Assembly: GCA_016191115.1 (NCBI GenBank) | Contig: JACPPG010000086.1 | Location: 1-54,814, forward strand | From: Planctomycetia bacterium | GTDB lineage: Bacteria > Planctomycetota > Planctomycetia > Pirellulales > JACPPG01 | Direction of reading: 5' to 3' | DNA length: 54,814 bases | Shown: in pieces, positions 44,147 through 53,599 of the stretch | Layout of the letters: each line of letters starts with the position of its first letter | Numbering within the stretch: position 1 is the first letter of the stretch | The notes under the pieces: model-generated | Database searches by the model: none | What the model was told of the DNA's origin: nothing | Seen by the model: the letters and a program-made list of their open reading frames with translations, nothing else | Made by a program: the position numbers and the translations under genes

Positions 44147-44800
44147 CTAGCGGATGATCCCCGCGTGCTCGAGGTGAGCGAGCACTTCGTCGGCCAGCGT
44201 TTCGGCATCCTTGCTGCCGGCGTCGAGCACCAGCTCCGCTTTTTGCGGCGCCTCGTACGGGTCGTCGATCCCGGTGAAGCCCTTGAGCTCGCCGGCGCGG
44301 GCCTTCTTGTACAGGCCCTTCGGATCGCGCGCCTCGCAGATGGCGATCGGCGCGTCGACGAAGATTTCGATGAACTCGCCCGGCTTCAGGCTGGCCCGCA
44401 CCGCGTCGCGATCGCGGCGGTAAGGGCTGATGAACGCCGTCAGGGCGATGACGCCCGCCTCGGCGAACAGCTTCGCCACGGCGCCGATGCGGCGGATGTT
44501 CTCCTCGCGGTCCTGGGCCGAAAAGCCCAGCCCGAATCGCTTGGCGAACTCCTCGCCGTGACGTTCCTTGAGCATGCCGGGCCCGGCGTTGAGGCCGTGG
44601 CGGACGTTGTCGCCGTCGAGCACGAAGCTGCGGAGCCCTCGGGCGTGCAGCTTGTGGTCGACCAGGTTGGCCACGGTGCTCTTGCCACAGGCGCTTAGGC
44701 CGGTGAACCAGATCACGCACCCCCCGTGACCGTTGAGACGCTCGCGCTCCTCGCGGGTGACGCTGTGCTCGTGCCAGGTGACGTGGGTGTCATGGGGCAT
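44147..44800 (-). CDS. cysC: Adenylylsulfate (APS) kinase
   Basis: A 217-residue APS kinase that phosphorylates adenylyl sulfate to PAPS. Walker A reads GLSACGKST, the substrate motif DGDNVRHGLN is complete, and GFSAQDREENIRRIG, FISPYRRDRD, FVDAPIAICEARDPKGLYKKARAGEL and FTGIDDPYEAP are typical (cited as separate motifs). ATG 44800 gives a normal length. No sulfate adenylyltransferase gene is adjacent. Confidence 0.95.
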   Translation of the reverse strand: MPHDTHVTWHEHSVTREERERLNGHGGCVIWFTGLSACGKSTVANLVDHKLHARGLRSFVLDGDNVRHGLNAGPGMLKERHGEEFAKRFGLGFSAQDREENIRRIGAVAKLFAEAGVIALTAFISPYRRDRDAVRASLKPGEFIEIFVDAPIAICEARDPKGLYKKARAGELKGFTGIDDPYEAPQKAELVLDAGSKDAETLADEVLAHLEHAGIIR

Positions 44801-45044
44801 GGGGGGAACCTCTTACTGGGGTGCGCGAATCGGCCGGCACTGTGCAAGCCGCCGATCATACCGAAGCCGCCGAGGCTAGAAAAGGGGACTAGCAAGGACT
44901 ACCGAAACGCCCGATGCGTACCCCCAAGGGACGCCATTGCCTCATCGTGGCGTCGCGCAAGGGCCTCCCAGCCGATCCTCAAAACAGGGCGCAGCATCTA
45001 TCATAGGCGGTCGTTCACGATCATTCGCAAAGGTCCCGTCCACG

Positions 45045-45929
45045 ATGCTGCAATGGCGGATCACTTTTGGCGTCTTGTTTAGCGGTGCCGTCGCCGCGCT
45101 GTGCTGGCTCGATGCGCGCGCCGCGACGGCCGGCGTATGGCTCTTGCCTCTGGCGCTGATCGTGGCGCTGTTGGGCAGCGGCGAGCTGGTGCGCATGTTC
45201 GCCAGCCGATTGCCGGCGCCGGTCGCGTGGGTTGTACACCTGGGGAACGCGGGAATCGTCGCGGCGAACTTCGCGCCGCGGCTGTCGCCGCAGGTTCCGC
45301 TCGGCGATTGGGGTTGGCCTGCCGCCGCGCTCGCCCTCGCGATGCTTGTGGCGCTCGTGGCCGAAATGGCGCGATTTCAAGAGGCCCAGCGGCACGTCGA
45401 GCGGCTGGCGCTGTCGGCTTTCGCTTTCGTCTATATCGGCGTGCTTTTGAGCTTCGCCGTCCAGCTTCGTTTCGTCGGGCCGGATGCCGCATGGGGTCTC
45501 GCGGCGCTTGTGTCACTGATCGTGGTGGTGAAGTTTTCGGACATCGGGGCGTATACCGTCGGCCGCCTGGTTGGGCGGCACAAACTCGCCCCGCGGCTCA
45601 GCCCCGGCAAGACCGTCGAGGGGGCGATCGGCGGGGTGGCGCTGGCGTGCTTCGGGTCGTGGCTGGCGCTGGTCGTGCTATTTCCACTTGTGACAGGCAG
45701 CGAAGCGCCGCTGGTCGCGCCCTGGCGGTGGATCGCGTTCGGAGTGGTTGTCTCCGCAGCCGGCATGTTCGGCGACCTCGCCGAGTCGTTGCTCAAGCGC
45801 GACCTGCGAGTCAAGGACTCAAGCGCCTGGATGCCTGGCTTCGGGGGCGTGCTCGATCTGATCGACTCGATCCTCGTAGCGGCGCCGGTGGCCTATCTGT
45901 GTTGGCAGTTAGGACTGGTCGGGTCGTGA
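45045..45929 (+). CDS. cdsA: Phosphatidate cytidylyltransferase
   Basis: A 294-residue integral membrane enzyme with about eight hydrophobic helices. It makes CDP-diacylglycerol from phosphatidic acid and CTP. The signature is SDIGAYTVGRLVGRHKLAP with RLSPGKTVEGAIGG, and the C-terminal motif is DLAESLLKRDLRVKDSS with GFGGVLDLIDSIL. ATG 45045 gives a sensible first membrane helix; the frame is open to 44937. It heads the housekeeping run. Confidence 0.93.
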   Translation: MLQWRITFGVLFSGAVAALCWLDARAATAGVWLLPLALIVALLGSGELVRMFASRLPAPVAWVVHLGNAGIVAANFAPRLSPQVPLGDWGWPAAALALAMLVALVAEMARFQEAQRHVERLALSAFAFVYIGVLLSFAVQLRFVGPDAAWGLAALVSLIVVVKFSDIGAYTVGRLVGRHKLAPRLSPGKTVEGAIGGVALACFGSWLALVVLFPLVTGSEAPLVAPWRWIAFGVVVSAAGMFGDLAESLLKRDLRVKDSSAWMPGFGGVLDLIDSILVAAPVAYLCWQLGLVGS

Positions 45930-46146
45930 GGTGGGGATAACCCGATTGCACCGGCGCCAGTCTCAATGCGCCGGTTGTGTCGACCTCCCGTGGACGGCGA
46001 CGGTTGCTGTAAGGCGAATGTCGATAACGTCTTACGACGGCGGCTGCGCGGCTCCCTGTTCGCCGTGGCCCAAGGTAAGTTATAAAAGAGCAAGGAAATC
46101 TCCACATCTGGTTGCTCCGGCTGCTGACGGCCGCGGCACTCCCTGG

Positions 46147-47106
46147 ATGACAGAAGCAACCATCTCGGTAGTCGACTCGAAGGCGCTGTTGTCGCTCTTC
46201 GGCACGCGCGACCAGCACCTGCGGAAGATTCGCGATGCCTTGAGCGTCGATATCTCCGCCCGGGACGACCAGATCCGCATCCAGGGTCCGGATACGGCCG
46301 TGGCGCGGGCCACCGAAGTCCTGGAGCAGCTCAAGTCGATTGTTCACCGCCAGGGCAGCCTCGAGCCCGACGAGGTCACCCGCGTCCTTTCGGACGTGAC
46401 CGGCGAAGTTCCGGCCCCGGCGCAGCCGGCGGCCATCGAGGTGCTCAATGCGGGTCGCAAGGTCGTCCCGCGCACCCCCGGCCAGGCGCGGTACGTTCGC
46501 GCGATTGCGGAGCACGACATCGTGCTGTGCATCGGACCGGCCGGAACCGGCAAGACCTATCTGGCGGTGGCCATGGCCGTGGCGGCGCTGAAGCAGGAGC
46601 GCATCCGCAAGATCGTGCTCGTGCGGCCGGCGGTCGAGGCCGGTGAGAGTCTTGGCTACTTGCCCGGCGACCTGCAAGCGAAGATCAACCCCTACCTGCG
46701 GCCGCTGTTGGACGCGTTGCGGGAGATGATGGACTACGACCAGATCCGCCGCTACACGGACCAGGACTTGATCGAGGTCATCCCGCTGGCGTACATGCGC
46801 GGGCGCACGTTGAACGAGGCCTTCATCATCCTCGACGAGGCGCAAAACACGACCGTCTCGCAAATGAAGATGTTTCTGACCCGCATGGGGCGGGGGTCGA
46901 AAATCGTCGTCTCAGGCGACGTAACGCAGATCGACCTTCCGCCGCATGCCACGAGCGGGCTGATCGACGCCATGCGCCGCCTGCGACGCGTCAAGGGGCT
47001 GACGCAAGTGACTTTGACCGACGCCGACATCGTGCGCCATCGGTTGGTGCAGGATATCGTTCGCGCTTATGAGGAGGGTGCCAAGCGGCGCCGTCCGACC
47101 GCCTGA
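46147..47106 (+). CDS. phoH: PhoH-family ATPase
   Basis: A 319-residue PhoH protein with an N-terminal KH-like region (about residues 1-90) and an ATPase domain. Walker A is GPAGTGKTYLAVAMAV near 137, Walker B IILDEAQNTT, and TRMGRGSKIVVSGDVTQIDLP follows, all normal for the family. PhoH-like proteins are linked to RNA metabolism and ribosome maturation; here the neighbour ybeY agrees. The next gene begins six bases downstream, so this is an operon. ATG 46147 avoids a non-conserved upstream extension. Confidence 0.93.
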   Translation: MTEATISVVDSKALLSLFGTRDQHLRKIRDALSVDISARDDQIRIQGPDTAVARATEVLEQLKSIVHRQGSLEPDEVTRVLSDVTGEVPAPAQPAAIEVLNAGRKVVPRTPGQARYVRAIAEHDIVLCIGPAGTGKTYLAVAMAVAALKQERIRKIVLVRPAVEAGESLGYLPGDLQAKINPYLRPLLDALREMMDYDQIRRYTDQDLIEVIPLAYMRGRTLNEAFIILDEAQNTTVSQMKMFLTRMGRGSKIVVSGDVTQIDLPPHATSGLIDAMRRLRRVKGLTQVTLTDADIVRHRLVQDIVRAYEEGAKRRRPTA

Positions 47107-47111
47107 CAACT

Positions 47112-48770
47112 ATGTCATCCATCGGTGCCCGAAAACCTGCCCGCCCCGCGCGGGTCGTGTCGTTCAGACCTCCTCCGGGTCGGGTTGCCCGACTATGGTC
47201 GGCGGCCCGCCGCCCTGACGTGCTGTTGCGCGCCGGGATGTGCCTGTTCGCGGCCGTTCTCTTGTGGTCCGTGACCAAAGCCTGGTCTCCCCCCTTTGTG
47301 TACCGCGTGGGGGACGTGCTGAGCGAGGACCTGTCGGTCGAAGTTCCAACGACGGACGACGCGCCGGCTGTTGGATCGACGGTGACCATTCGTGCCGGCG
47401 CGCCCCTCTCGCCGGACGATATCGAGCTATTGTTGACCGACCACATTCTGGCCATCAATCGTTTGCCCGCCAGCCACCACGTGATGCGTTCGCTGGCGAC
47501 GTTCGGCATCATCTTCGCCCTCTACGCGCTGTGCGGCTACTACATCTTCTACCAGGACCGCCGGCTGCTCAACGACCTGCGCCGACTTATGACCCTCTTG
47601 GTGCTGGTTGTCGTGACCGCCGCCATGGCCTGCTGGGCGTGGCCCTACCCCTGGCGGGCAGAGATCGTGCCGGTGTTGGTGTTCGGCATGACCTGCGGCA
47701 TCGCCTACAAGCGCGAACTGGCACTTCTGCTCAGCGCGTCCTTGCTGATCTTTCTCGGGCTGGCCACCGGCTATCGGCTGGGCGAGTTTGTCGTGCTGGT
47801 CGGCGCGACGGCCACGGCGATTTTGCTCTTGGGACGAATCCGCAGTCGCAGCAAACTGATCAAGGTCGGATTCTTCACGGGCATCGGGGCGGCCGTCCTG
47901 TCGCTAATCACCGCCTTGCTCGAAGGACAGTCCCTGGGAGCGGCGTCCTGGAACATCGCCTCCTACAACGGCCTATGGGCGTTCGTCGCCGGATTCTTCG
48001 TCACGGGGCTGTTGCCGTTCATCGAAAGCGTGTTCGGCGTTTTGACCGACATCAGCCTGTTGGAGCTGGGCGACGCCTCCCATCCGCTCTTGCAGGAGCT
48101 GGTGCGGCGGGCGCCGGGAACCTACAACCACTCGATCAACGTGGCCTCGATCGCCGAAGCCGCCGCCGACGCGATCGGCGCGCGGCGCCTGCTGGTCCGC
48201 GTCGGCGCGTATTTCCACGATATCGGCAAAATGCTCAAGCCGGGCTACTTCGTCGAGAACCAGTCCACCGAGGCCAGCCGGCACGATGCGCTCGTGCCGG
48301 CCATGAGCACCCTGATCATCATCGCGCACGTCAAGGACGGCGCGGACCTGGCGCGGCAGCATCACTTGCCCGAGCCGGTCATCGACTTCATCGAGCAGCA
48401 TCACGGCACGACGCTGGTGGAATACTTCTATCGCCGCGCCGCCAGCCAGCAGAACGAGACGAACCCCAACGGCAACGGCATCCAGGAGGATTCCTTCCGC
48501 TACCCCGGTCCCAAGCCGCAGACGCGGGAAGCGGCCGTGCTCATGCTGGCCGACGCGGTCGAGAGCGCCGCCCGCGCACTGGTCGAGCCGACCCCGGCGC
48601 GGATCGAGAGCCTGGTCGAGGACATCGCCATGAAGCGATTGCTGGACGGGCAATTCGACGAGTGCGGCCTGACGCTCAAGCAGTTGCGGATCGTCGAGGA
48701 TAGTTTGATCAAATCGCTCACGGCGGTATACCATGGACGTCTCAAGTACCCCGATCAGCGGACGGCGTAA
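47112..48770 (+). CDS. Membrane HD-domain phosphodiesterase (PgpH/YqfF-like), short form
   Basis: A 552-residue membrane protein. One N-terminal helix (about 38-55), a short external region (about 60-120), a bundle of about seven membrane helices (about 125-315), then a cytoplasmic HD domain (about 320-545). The HD motif is FHDIGKMLKPGYF, and helices contain NHSINVASIAEAAADAIG, HHGTTLVEYFY and LMLADAVESAARAL. PgpH hydrolyses cyclic di-AMP. Here the external 7TM-HDED-type domain, usually more than 200 residues, is reduced to about 60. The genomic position between phoH and ybeY is the classical one for yqfF. Confidence 0.88.
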   Translation: MSSIGARKPARPARVVSFRPPPGRVARLWSAARRPDVLLRAGMCLFAAVLLWSVTKAWSPPFVYRVGDVLSEDLSVEVPTTDDAPAVGSTVTIRAGAPLSPDDIELLLTDHILAINRLPASHHVMRSLATFGIIFALYALCGYYIFYQDRRLLNDLRRLMTLLVLVVVTAAMACWAWPYPWRAEIVPVLVFGMTCGIAYKRELALLLSASLLIFLGLATGYRLGEFVVLVGATATAILLLGRIRSRSKLIKVGFFTGIGAAVLSLITALLEGQSLGAASWNIASYNGLWAFVAGFFVTGLLPFIESVFGVLTDISLLELGDASHPLLQELVRRAPGTYNHSINVASIAEAAADAIGARRLLVRVGAYFHDIGKMLKPGYFVENQSTEASRHDALVPAMSTLIIIAHVKDGADLARQHHLPEPVIDFIEQHHGTTLVEYFYRRAASQQNETNPNGNGIQEDSFRYPGPKPQTREAAVLMLADAVESAARALVEPTPARIESLVEDIAMKRLLDGQFDECGLTLKQLRIVEDSLIKSLTAVYHGRLKYPDQRTA

Positions 48771-48837
48771 TCGATCGCGTCCGGTCAGCCGCGCCGAGGG
48801 CATTTCGCGATCCCGCGCATGCGTGCCGGTTCCTCCC

Positions 48838-49344
48838 ATGATGCACGTCGAAATCACCAACGGGCAGTCGCATGTAGCCGTCGACGAGGCGCGGCTTTGC
48901 GCCGCGGTTCGCGCGGTGCTCGCCACTCACGGTCGGAAGCGTTGCCAGGTCAGCGTGGCCATCGTGGATGATCGAACGGTCCACGCGCTCAACCGCCGGC
49001 ATCTCGATCACGACTTTCCGACCGACGTCTTGAGTTTCGCGCTCGAGACGGGTCCCGAATATGTCGACGGAGAGATTATCGCCAGCGGCGAAACGGCCGC
49101 GTTCGTGGCGCCGCAATTCGGCTGGCCAGCCGAGCACGAGCTGTTGCTGTACGTTATTCACGGCGCGCTGCATCTGGCGGGCTTTGACGACCGCGCAAGC
49201 GAAGACGCCGCGGAAATGCGCCGCCAGGAGACGCTGCACCTCGGGCGCCTCGGCATACGACGTTCCGGCCAGGACGCGATGCAAGGACGGATCAGTTCAC
49301 GTGCGACGCAGCGGCGCCGAAGCGCGGAAGGAAGCAAACCGTGA
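48838..49344 (+). CDS. ybeY: Endoribonuclease YbeY
   Basis: A 168-residue rRNA maturation metalloprotein, acting on 16S rRNA 3' end processing and ribosome quality control. Motifs are LNRRHLDHDFPTDVLSF, GEIIAS and the metal site HGALHLAGFDD. The usual third His of HGxLHLxGxDH is Asp here; Asp can bind metal and planctomycete members often show this. ATGATG at 48838/48841 gives the start, overlapping nothing upstream. Its stop overlaps the next gene start by four bases. Confidence 0.9.
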   Translation: MMHVEITNGQSHVAVDEARLCAAVRAVLATHGRKRCQVSVAIVDDRTVHALNRRHLDHDFPTDVLSFALETGPEYVDGEIIASGETAAFVAPQFGWPAEHELLLYVIHGALHLAGFDDRASEDAAEMRRQETLHLGRLGIRRSGQDAMQGRISSRATQRRRSAEGSKP

Positions 49345-50636
49345 CCCTGGCGAGTGCCATACTATGGGCCGCCGCCAGTCTGCTGGCGGCGGGCATCATG
49401 GCGACCGGCGCGCGGTCGCTGGGCGGGTTCTCGCGCGCCGAGCTGGAGGACCAGTGCCGCCGCCGCAGGGCGGACCATCTGGCGAGCGAAATTGTGCTCA
49501 AGCACCGCGCGGTGGCGCTTGCCGCGGAGTCCTTCGAGGTTTTGGCGAGCGCCGTATTCCTCGCCACGCTGGGCTCCATCATCTTCCACTGGCTTGCACC
49601 CGAAACGGCCGGCTTGTGGTGGAGATGCGCGGTCGTGGCGTTCGGCGGAGGGTTGGCACTGGTCGTCGTCAACGCGTGGATTGCCAGCGCCGTTGCCCGC
49701 GTCTGGGCCGCCCCGTTTCTGGCCGTCACCTGGCCGCTGTGGCGAAGCGTTGGCCGGCTGGCGACTCCTTTGTCGGCCATGGCGGAATGGGTGGATGCGG
49801 CCGCGCATCGGCTGACCGGCCGCACTCCTGCGGAGTTCGCCGAGCCCACGTTCGAAGGCGAGATCCGCACCATCGTCTCCGAGGGACAACGCGAGGGACT
49901 GCTCGAGGAAGAGGCCCGCGAAATGATCGAGGGCGTGATCCAATTGGGCGATGCCGAGGTCTCACAGATCATGACGCCGCGAACCTACATGCTCTCGATG
50001 CACATCGGGCTGCCGCTCGCGGACGTCGTCAAATTCGCGATTTCCTCCGGCCACACCCGCATTCCGGTGTACGACAAGAACCGGGACGACGTTGTCGGCA
50101 TCTTGCACATGAAGGATCTGCTGCCTGAATTAATGAAGCCGCCAGGCGATCGCGTCGCAAACGCGGCCAACCTGCTGCGGCCGGCCCATTTCGTCCCCGA
50201 GACCAAGCGGCTCGATGCGCTATTGGAGGAGTTCCAGCGGACGGGCAATCACATGGCGGTGGTGCTCGACGAGTTCGGCGGCGTGTCGGGCCTGGTGACG
50301 ATCGAGGACGTGCTGGAAGAGATCGTGGGCGAGATCGTCGACGAGTACGACGACGCCCTGGTCGAAGGGATCAAGAGCATCGACGATCACACGGCCGAGG
50401 CGCTGGCCCGCGTGCGCATCGACGAGGTGAACGAACGGCTGGGAATTCACCTGTCGGAAGGGGGTGAATTCGACACGATCGGCGGTTTCGTCTTCAGCCA
50501 TCTGGGCCACATTCCCGGCGTGGGCGAGGAAGTGATCGTCGACGACGTGAAGCTGACGGTGATGGACGTCACGCGGCGCCGCATCGAGCGCGTGCGGATC
50601 GAGGTCCTGGATCCGGCGAAGCGCGAAATGGCGTAA
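49341..50636 (+). CDS. CNNM/CorC-family transporter-like protein with CBS pair
   Basis: A 431-residue protein with an N-terminal membrane domain of three or four helices (about 5-150; weakly DUF21/CNNM-like), a CBS-domain pair (about 205-330; MTPRTYMLSMHIGLPLADVV, HTRIPVYDKNRDDVVGILHMKDLL, NHMAVVLDEFGGVSGLVTIEDVLEEIVGEI) and a CorC/HlyC C-terminal domain (about 345-425; VNERLGIHL, DTIGGFVFSHLGHIP). CNNM/CorC proteins are implicated in magnesium or cobalt efflux and sensing. GTG 49341 overlaps ybeY (GTGA), so coupled. Ion specificity unknown. Confidence 0.87.
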   Translation: MTLASAILWAAASLLAAGIMATGARSLGGFSRAELEDQCRRRRADHLASEIVLKHRAVALAAESFEVLASAVFLATLGSIIFHWLAPETAGLWWRCAVVAFGGGLALVVVNAWIASAVARVWAAPFLAVTWPLWRSVGRLATPLSAMAEWVDAAAHRLTGRTPAEFAEPTFEGEIRTIVSEGQREGLLEEEAREMIEGVIQLGDAEVSQIMTPRTYMLSMHIGLPLADVVKFAISSGHTRIPVYDKNRDDVVGILHMKDLLPELMKPPGDRVANAANLLRPAHFVPETKRLDALLEEFQRTGNHMAVVLDEFGGVSGLVTIEDVLEEIVGEIVDEYDDALVEGIKSIDDHTAEALARVRIDEVNERLGIHLSEGGEFDTIGGFVFSHLGHIPGVGEEVIVDDVKLTVMDVTRRRIERVRIEVLDPAKREMA

Positions 50637-50652
50637 CGACGTGTCGAAAGAA

Positions 50653-50668
50653 GGGGACTGGCTCCGAG
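50653..50668. repeat. Fragment of repeat family B
   Basis: GGGGACTGGCTCCGAG matches the left arm of family B (at 54627 and 12489) in the gap before recO. Only 16 bases are shared, so it is a remnant or a chance match. Confidence 0.45.
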
Positions 50669-50744
50669 CCATTCTTCGGTTTCTTGTCTTCTTTGCGCGG
50701 CGGCGACGTGACTTCCTCCCTTTTCATCACGCTGGTAAGCCACC

Positions 50745-51500
50745 ATGGCTGCGGAAAAGGCGCTGGCGCTGGTGCTTCGCGTGGTTGAGTTCAGCGAATC
50801 GAGCAGCGTTGTCACGTTGTTTACGCGGGAATTCGGCAAGGTGCGCGGACTGGCGAAGGGAGCTCGCCGTCCGAAGGGTCCCTTCGAGTCTGCCCTTGAC
50901 CTGCTGTCGCTCTGTCGGATAGTGTTTTTGCGCAAATCGTCCGAGGCCCTCGATCTACTGACCGAGGCCAAGCTCGAACGGCGCTTTCGGCCGGCAAACC
51001 GCGACCTGTCAAGTCTTTACGCGGGCTACTACGTCGCCGAACTGCTCAACGAGCTTGTGCACGACGCCGATCCTCACCCCGATCTGTTCGACGCCGCCGT
51101 CGAGACGCTTGCGCGCCTCGCCAGCGGCACGGCGCCGGTTGCCGCGGTCACTTTGCGCTTTGAGTTGACGGCACTGCGGAGCGTCGGACACGAGCCGGCG
51201 CTGGCGGCATGCGCCGAGTGCGGTCGCCCGATCGCCGCGAGCGGACGCGTGGCGTTTGGGATTCTGGCCGGCGGAGCGTTGTGCGTGACGTGTCGACCCG
51301 GCAAACGACAAGTTGTGTCGCTCAGCCACGAGGCGGTCGAGGCACTGCGACGGCTGGCGGACGCGGACAACGATGCACGGTCCACCACGCCATGGGACCG
51401 ACGCATCGCGGGGGAGATGCGCGGCGTGATGAATCAGTACATTTGCAGCTTGCTGGGCCGGAAACCGCGGATGCAGGAGTATCTCGGCGCGACGGGTTGA
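50745..51500 (+). CDS. recO: DNA repair protein RecO
   Basis: A 251-residue RecO. An N-terminal OB fold (1-80; ALVLRVVEFSESSSVVTLFT and GKVRGLAKGARR) is followed by a helical domain and a zinc-binding site (CAECGRP and LCVTCRPG, four Cys). The C-terminal region ends with LGRKPRMQEYLG. RecO loads RecA via RecFOR in gap repair and RecA-dependent pathways. Location after ybeY and the CNNM gene follows the conserved era/recO neighbourhood. Confidence 0.92.
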   Translation: MAAEKALALVLRVVEFSESSSVVTLFTREFGKVRGLAKGARRPKGPFESALDLLSLCRIVFLRKSSEALDLLTEAKLERRFRPANRDLSSLYAGYYVAELLNELVHDADPHPDLFDAAVETLARLASGTAPVAAVTLRFELTALRSVGHEPALAACAECGRPIAASGRVAFGILAGGALCVTCRPGKRQVVSLSHEAVEALRRLADADNDARSTTPWDRRIAGEMRGVMNQYICSLLGRKPRMQEYLGATG

Positions 51501-51583
51501 GCGTTTTCGGAGACAAGGAATCACCGCGGTAGCCTCTAGGCGCTATAGCCTACTGTCTACTGTTCCACGACACGGAAGTCGGC

Positions 51584-52987
51584 ATGCGCGGCACTTTCCG
51601 CCATCACGCAGGAGCACTGCTCGTGGCGATGCTCTGCGCGCAGGGCGTTGGCTGCATCACGCCGGCCCCTAGTGTCCAGGGGCCGCTCACTCCCTATTCG
51701 GCGCTCTATTCAGCGCAAAATGCCGCCGCTATCGCCTCGGCCGATCCTGCCAGTCATGGCGCTGCTCCGGCCGTGCCTGGCTCCCATCCGACCTCCACGG
51801 CCGCAAGCCCGGCCGACCCCGGCGCGGCTTCGGGCGACCCGTATCGCTACTCGCCGGCCAGCGTCGACCCCGATCTGTTGGACGATAGCGACGAGAAGCG
51901 GTCACTTTGGGACCGGGTGACGTCCTACTCGCCCAAGAAGTCGTTCAACGCCTTTAAAGAGAGAATCGGGCTGGGCCCCGACGAGGCGCTCGCGCGCCAG
52001 CTTTACACCGACGCCGATCACTTGTTCCGCGACAAACAGTACGCCGAGGCTGCCAAGAAATACAAACAAGCAGGCAAGCGCTGGCCGGACTCCCAACTGC
52101 AAGAGGACGCGCTATTCATGGCGGCCGAGTGCTATTTCCAGATCGACCGATATCCGCGCGCGAGCGACACGTACACCGTCCTGTTGAAGAAGTACGATAA
52201 CTCGCGGCACCTCGACATGATCGTCAAGCGCCGTTTTGCCATTGGCCGGTACTGGGAACAGCGCGGCAAGGACCGCGCTATGATGGCCTTCAATTTCACC
52301 GACAAGACGATCCCCTTTTGGGACGTGACGGGCAATACGGTCGCCGTGTACGAAAGCATTCGCATGGACGATCCGACCGGTCCGTTGGCCGACGACGCGA
52401 CGATGGCCACGGCCACGACGTACTTCCTTAAGGGACGCTACGAGGACGCCGCCTACCATTACGATCTGATGCGCACGGAATTTCCGCAGAGCGAGTTCCA
52501 GCCGCAGGCTCACCTGCTGGGAATGCAGGCAAAGCTGCTCTCCTATCAGGGACCGCAGTACGACGGCAAACCGCTCGATGAAGCCAAGAAGCTGGCCAGC
52601 TCGATCCAAACGCAATTCGCCGGTCAATTGCCCAAGAAGGAGCTCGACAACGTCGCCCAGACGATGAAGGCGATCGACGCGCAAATCGCCGAGCGCGACT
52701 GGTCGACCGGTGAATTCTACTACAACACGAAGCACTACGGCGCAGCCCGCTACTACTACGACCAGGTCGTGAAGGATCATCCGCAAAGCCGCTTTGCCGA
52801 TCTGGCGCGGGCGCGGATCGACCAGGTGAAGGACAAGCCGCCGGAGCCGGCCAACGAAGTGGAGTGGCTGGCGAGCAAATTCCGCCGCGCGAGCCCGAAG
52901 CCGGCCTCCCCGGCGCCGGCCGCCGGTCCGCAGGCCGTGCCGCAGGATCAACCGGCAATCGTTCGACAACCGCAGGACCAGCGATGA
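51584..52987 (+). CDS. TPR lipoprotein, BamD-like outer-membrane assembly factor
   Basis: A 467-residue probable lipoprotein with signal peptide to Cys24 (GVGC). After a Pro/Ser/Ala linker (about 26-95) come TPR/YbgF-BamD-type repeats (about 120-430): QLYTDADHLFRDKQYAEAAK, ALFMAAECYFQIDRYPRASD, GRYEDAAYHYDLM and YNTKHYGAARYYYDQVV. The repeat set at the C-terminus matches BamD-like proteins. It overlaps the LptE gene by four bases (ATGA), linking it to outer-membrane biogenesis. The exact partner is inferred. Confidence 0.82.
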   Translation: MRGTFRHHAGALLVAMLCAQGVGCITPAPSVQGPLTPYSALYSAQNAAAIASADPASHGAAPAVPGSHPTSTAASPADPGAASGDPYRYSPASVDPDLLDDSDEKRSLWDRVTSYSPKKSFNAFKERIGLGPDEALARQLYTDADHLFRDKQYAEAAKKYKQAGKRWPDSQLQEDALFMAAECYFQIDRYPRASDTYTVLLKKYDNSRHLDMIVKRRFAIGRYWEQRGKDRAMMAFNFTDKTIPFWDVTGNTVAVYESIRMDDPTGPLADDATMATATTYFLKGRYEDAAYHYDLMRTEFPQSEFQPQAHLLGMQAKLLSYQGPQYDGKPLDEAKKLASSIQTQFAGQLPKKELDNVAQTMKAIDAQIAERDWSTGEFYYNTKHYGAARYYYDQVVKDHPQSRFADLARARIDQVKDKPPEPANEVEWLASKFRRASPKPASPAPAAGPQAVPQDQPAIVRQPQDQR

Positions 52988-53589
52988 CACGGCGCGCACG
53001 CCCGCTTGGTCGCTTTGCTGCCGCCGTGCCGTTCCGCGCGCCGCCGTCGTCCTGCCTCAACGCGCCCCTCGCGCTACGGGCTGCCCTGGCGGTTGCCGTC
53101 TGCGCAACTGCCGGTGGGTGCGCCGGCTACCGCGTCGGCTCCGCCTCGATGTTCCCGCCCGACATCCAGACGGTCTACGTGCCGGTATTCCAATCCGACA
53201 GCTACCGCCGCGATCTCTCGGAACGAATCACCGAAGCGGTGGCCAAGGAGATCCAAAGACGCACCGGCTACACCGTCGTCGCCACGCCCAACGCCGACAG
53301 CGTGCTTTCCGGCCGATTGTTGAACGAAACCAAACGGATCACGGTGGAATCCCCCACGGACGAGCCGCGCGACACCCAGCTCGACTTCCTGCTCGAAGTC
53401 ACGTGGGTCGATCGGCAAGGCGCGCTATTGTCCCAAGGGCAGAAAATCCCGGTGCCCGCTTCAGTGGTCAACGTCCAGCAGACAGCCGACGTCGTTCCGG
53501 AAATCGGACAATCCATGGCCACCGGTCAGCAAGCCGTGATCGACAAGCTGGCCAAGCAAGTCGTTTCGTTGATGGAAACGCCGTGGTAA
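52984..53589 (+). CDS. lptE: LPS-assembly lipoprotein LptE-like
   Basis: A 201-residue lipoprotein: signal peptide with lipobox AGGC near Cys46, then GYRVGSASMFPPDIQTVYVP, RDLSERITEAVAKEIQRRT and ADSVLSGRLLN, the pattern of LptE, which plugs LptD in the outer membrane. Overlaps the preceding lipoprotein gene by ATGA. Planctomycetes have an outer membrane with LPS-like components in many lineages, so this role is plausible. Confidence 0.82.
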   Translation: MTRRARPLGRFAAAVPFRAPPSSCLNAPLALRAALAVAVCATAGGCAGYRVGSASMFPPDIQTVYVPVFQSDSYRRDLSERITEAVAKEIQRRTGYTVVATPNADSVLSGRLLNETKRITVESPTDEPRDTQLDFLLEVTWVDRQGALLSQGQKIPVPASVVNVQQTADVVPEIGQSMATGQQAVIDKLAKQVVSLMETPW

Positions 53590-53599
53590 GCTCGGCGGC

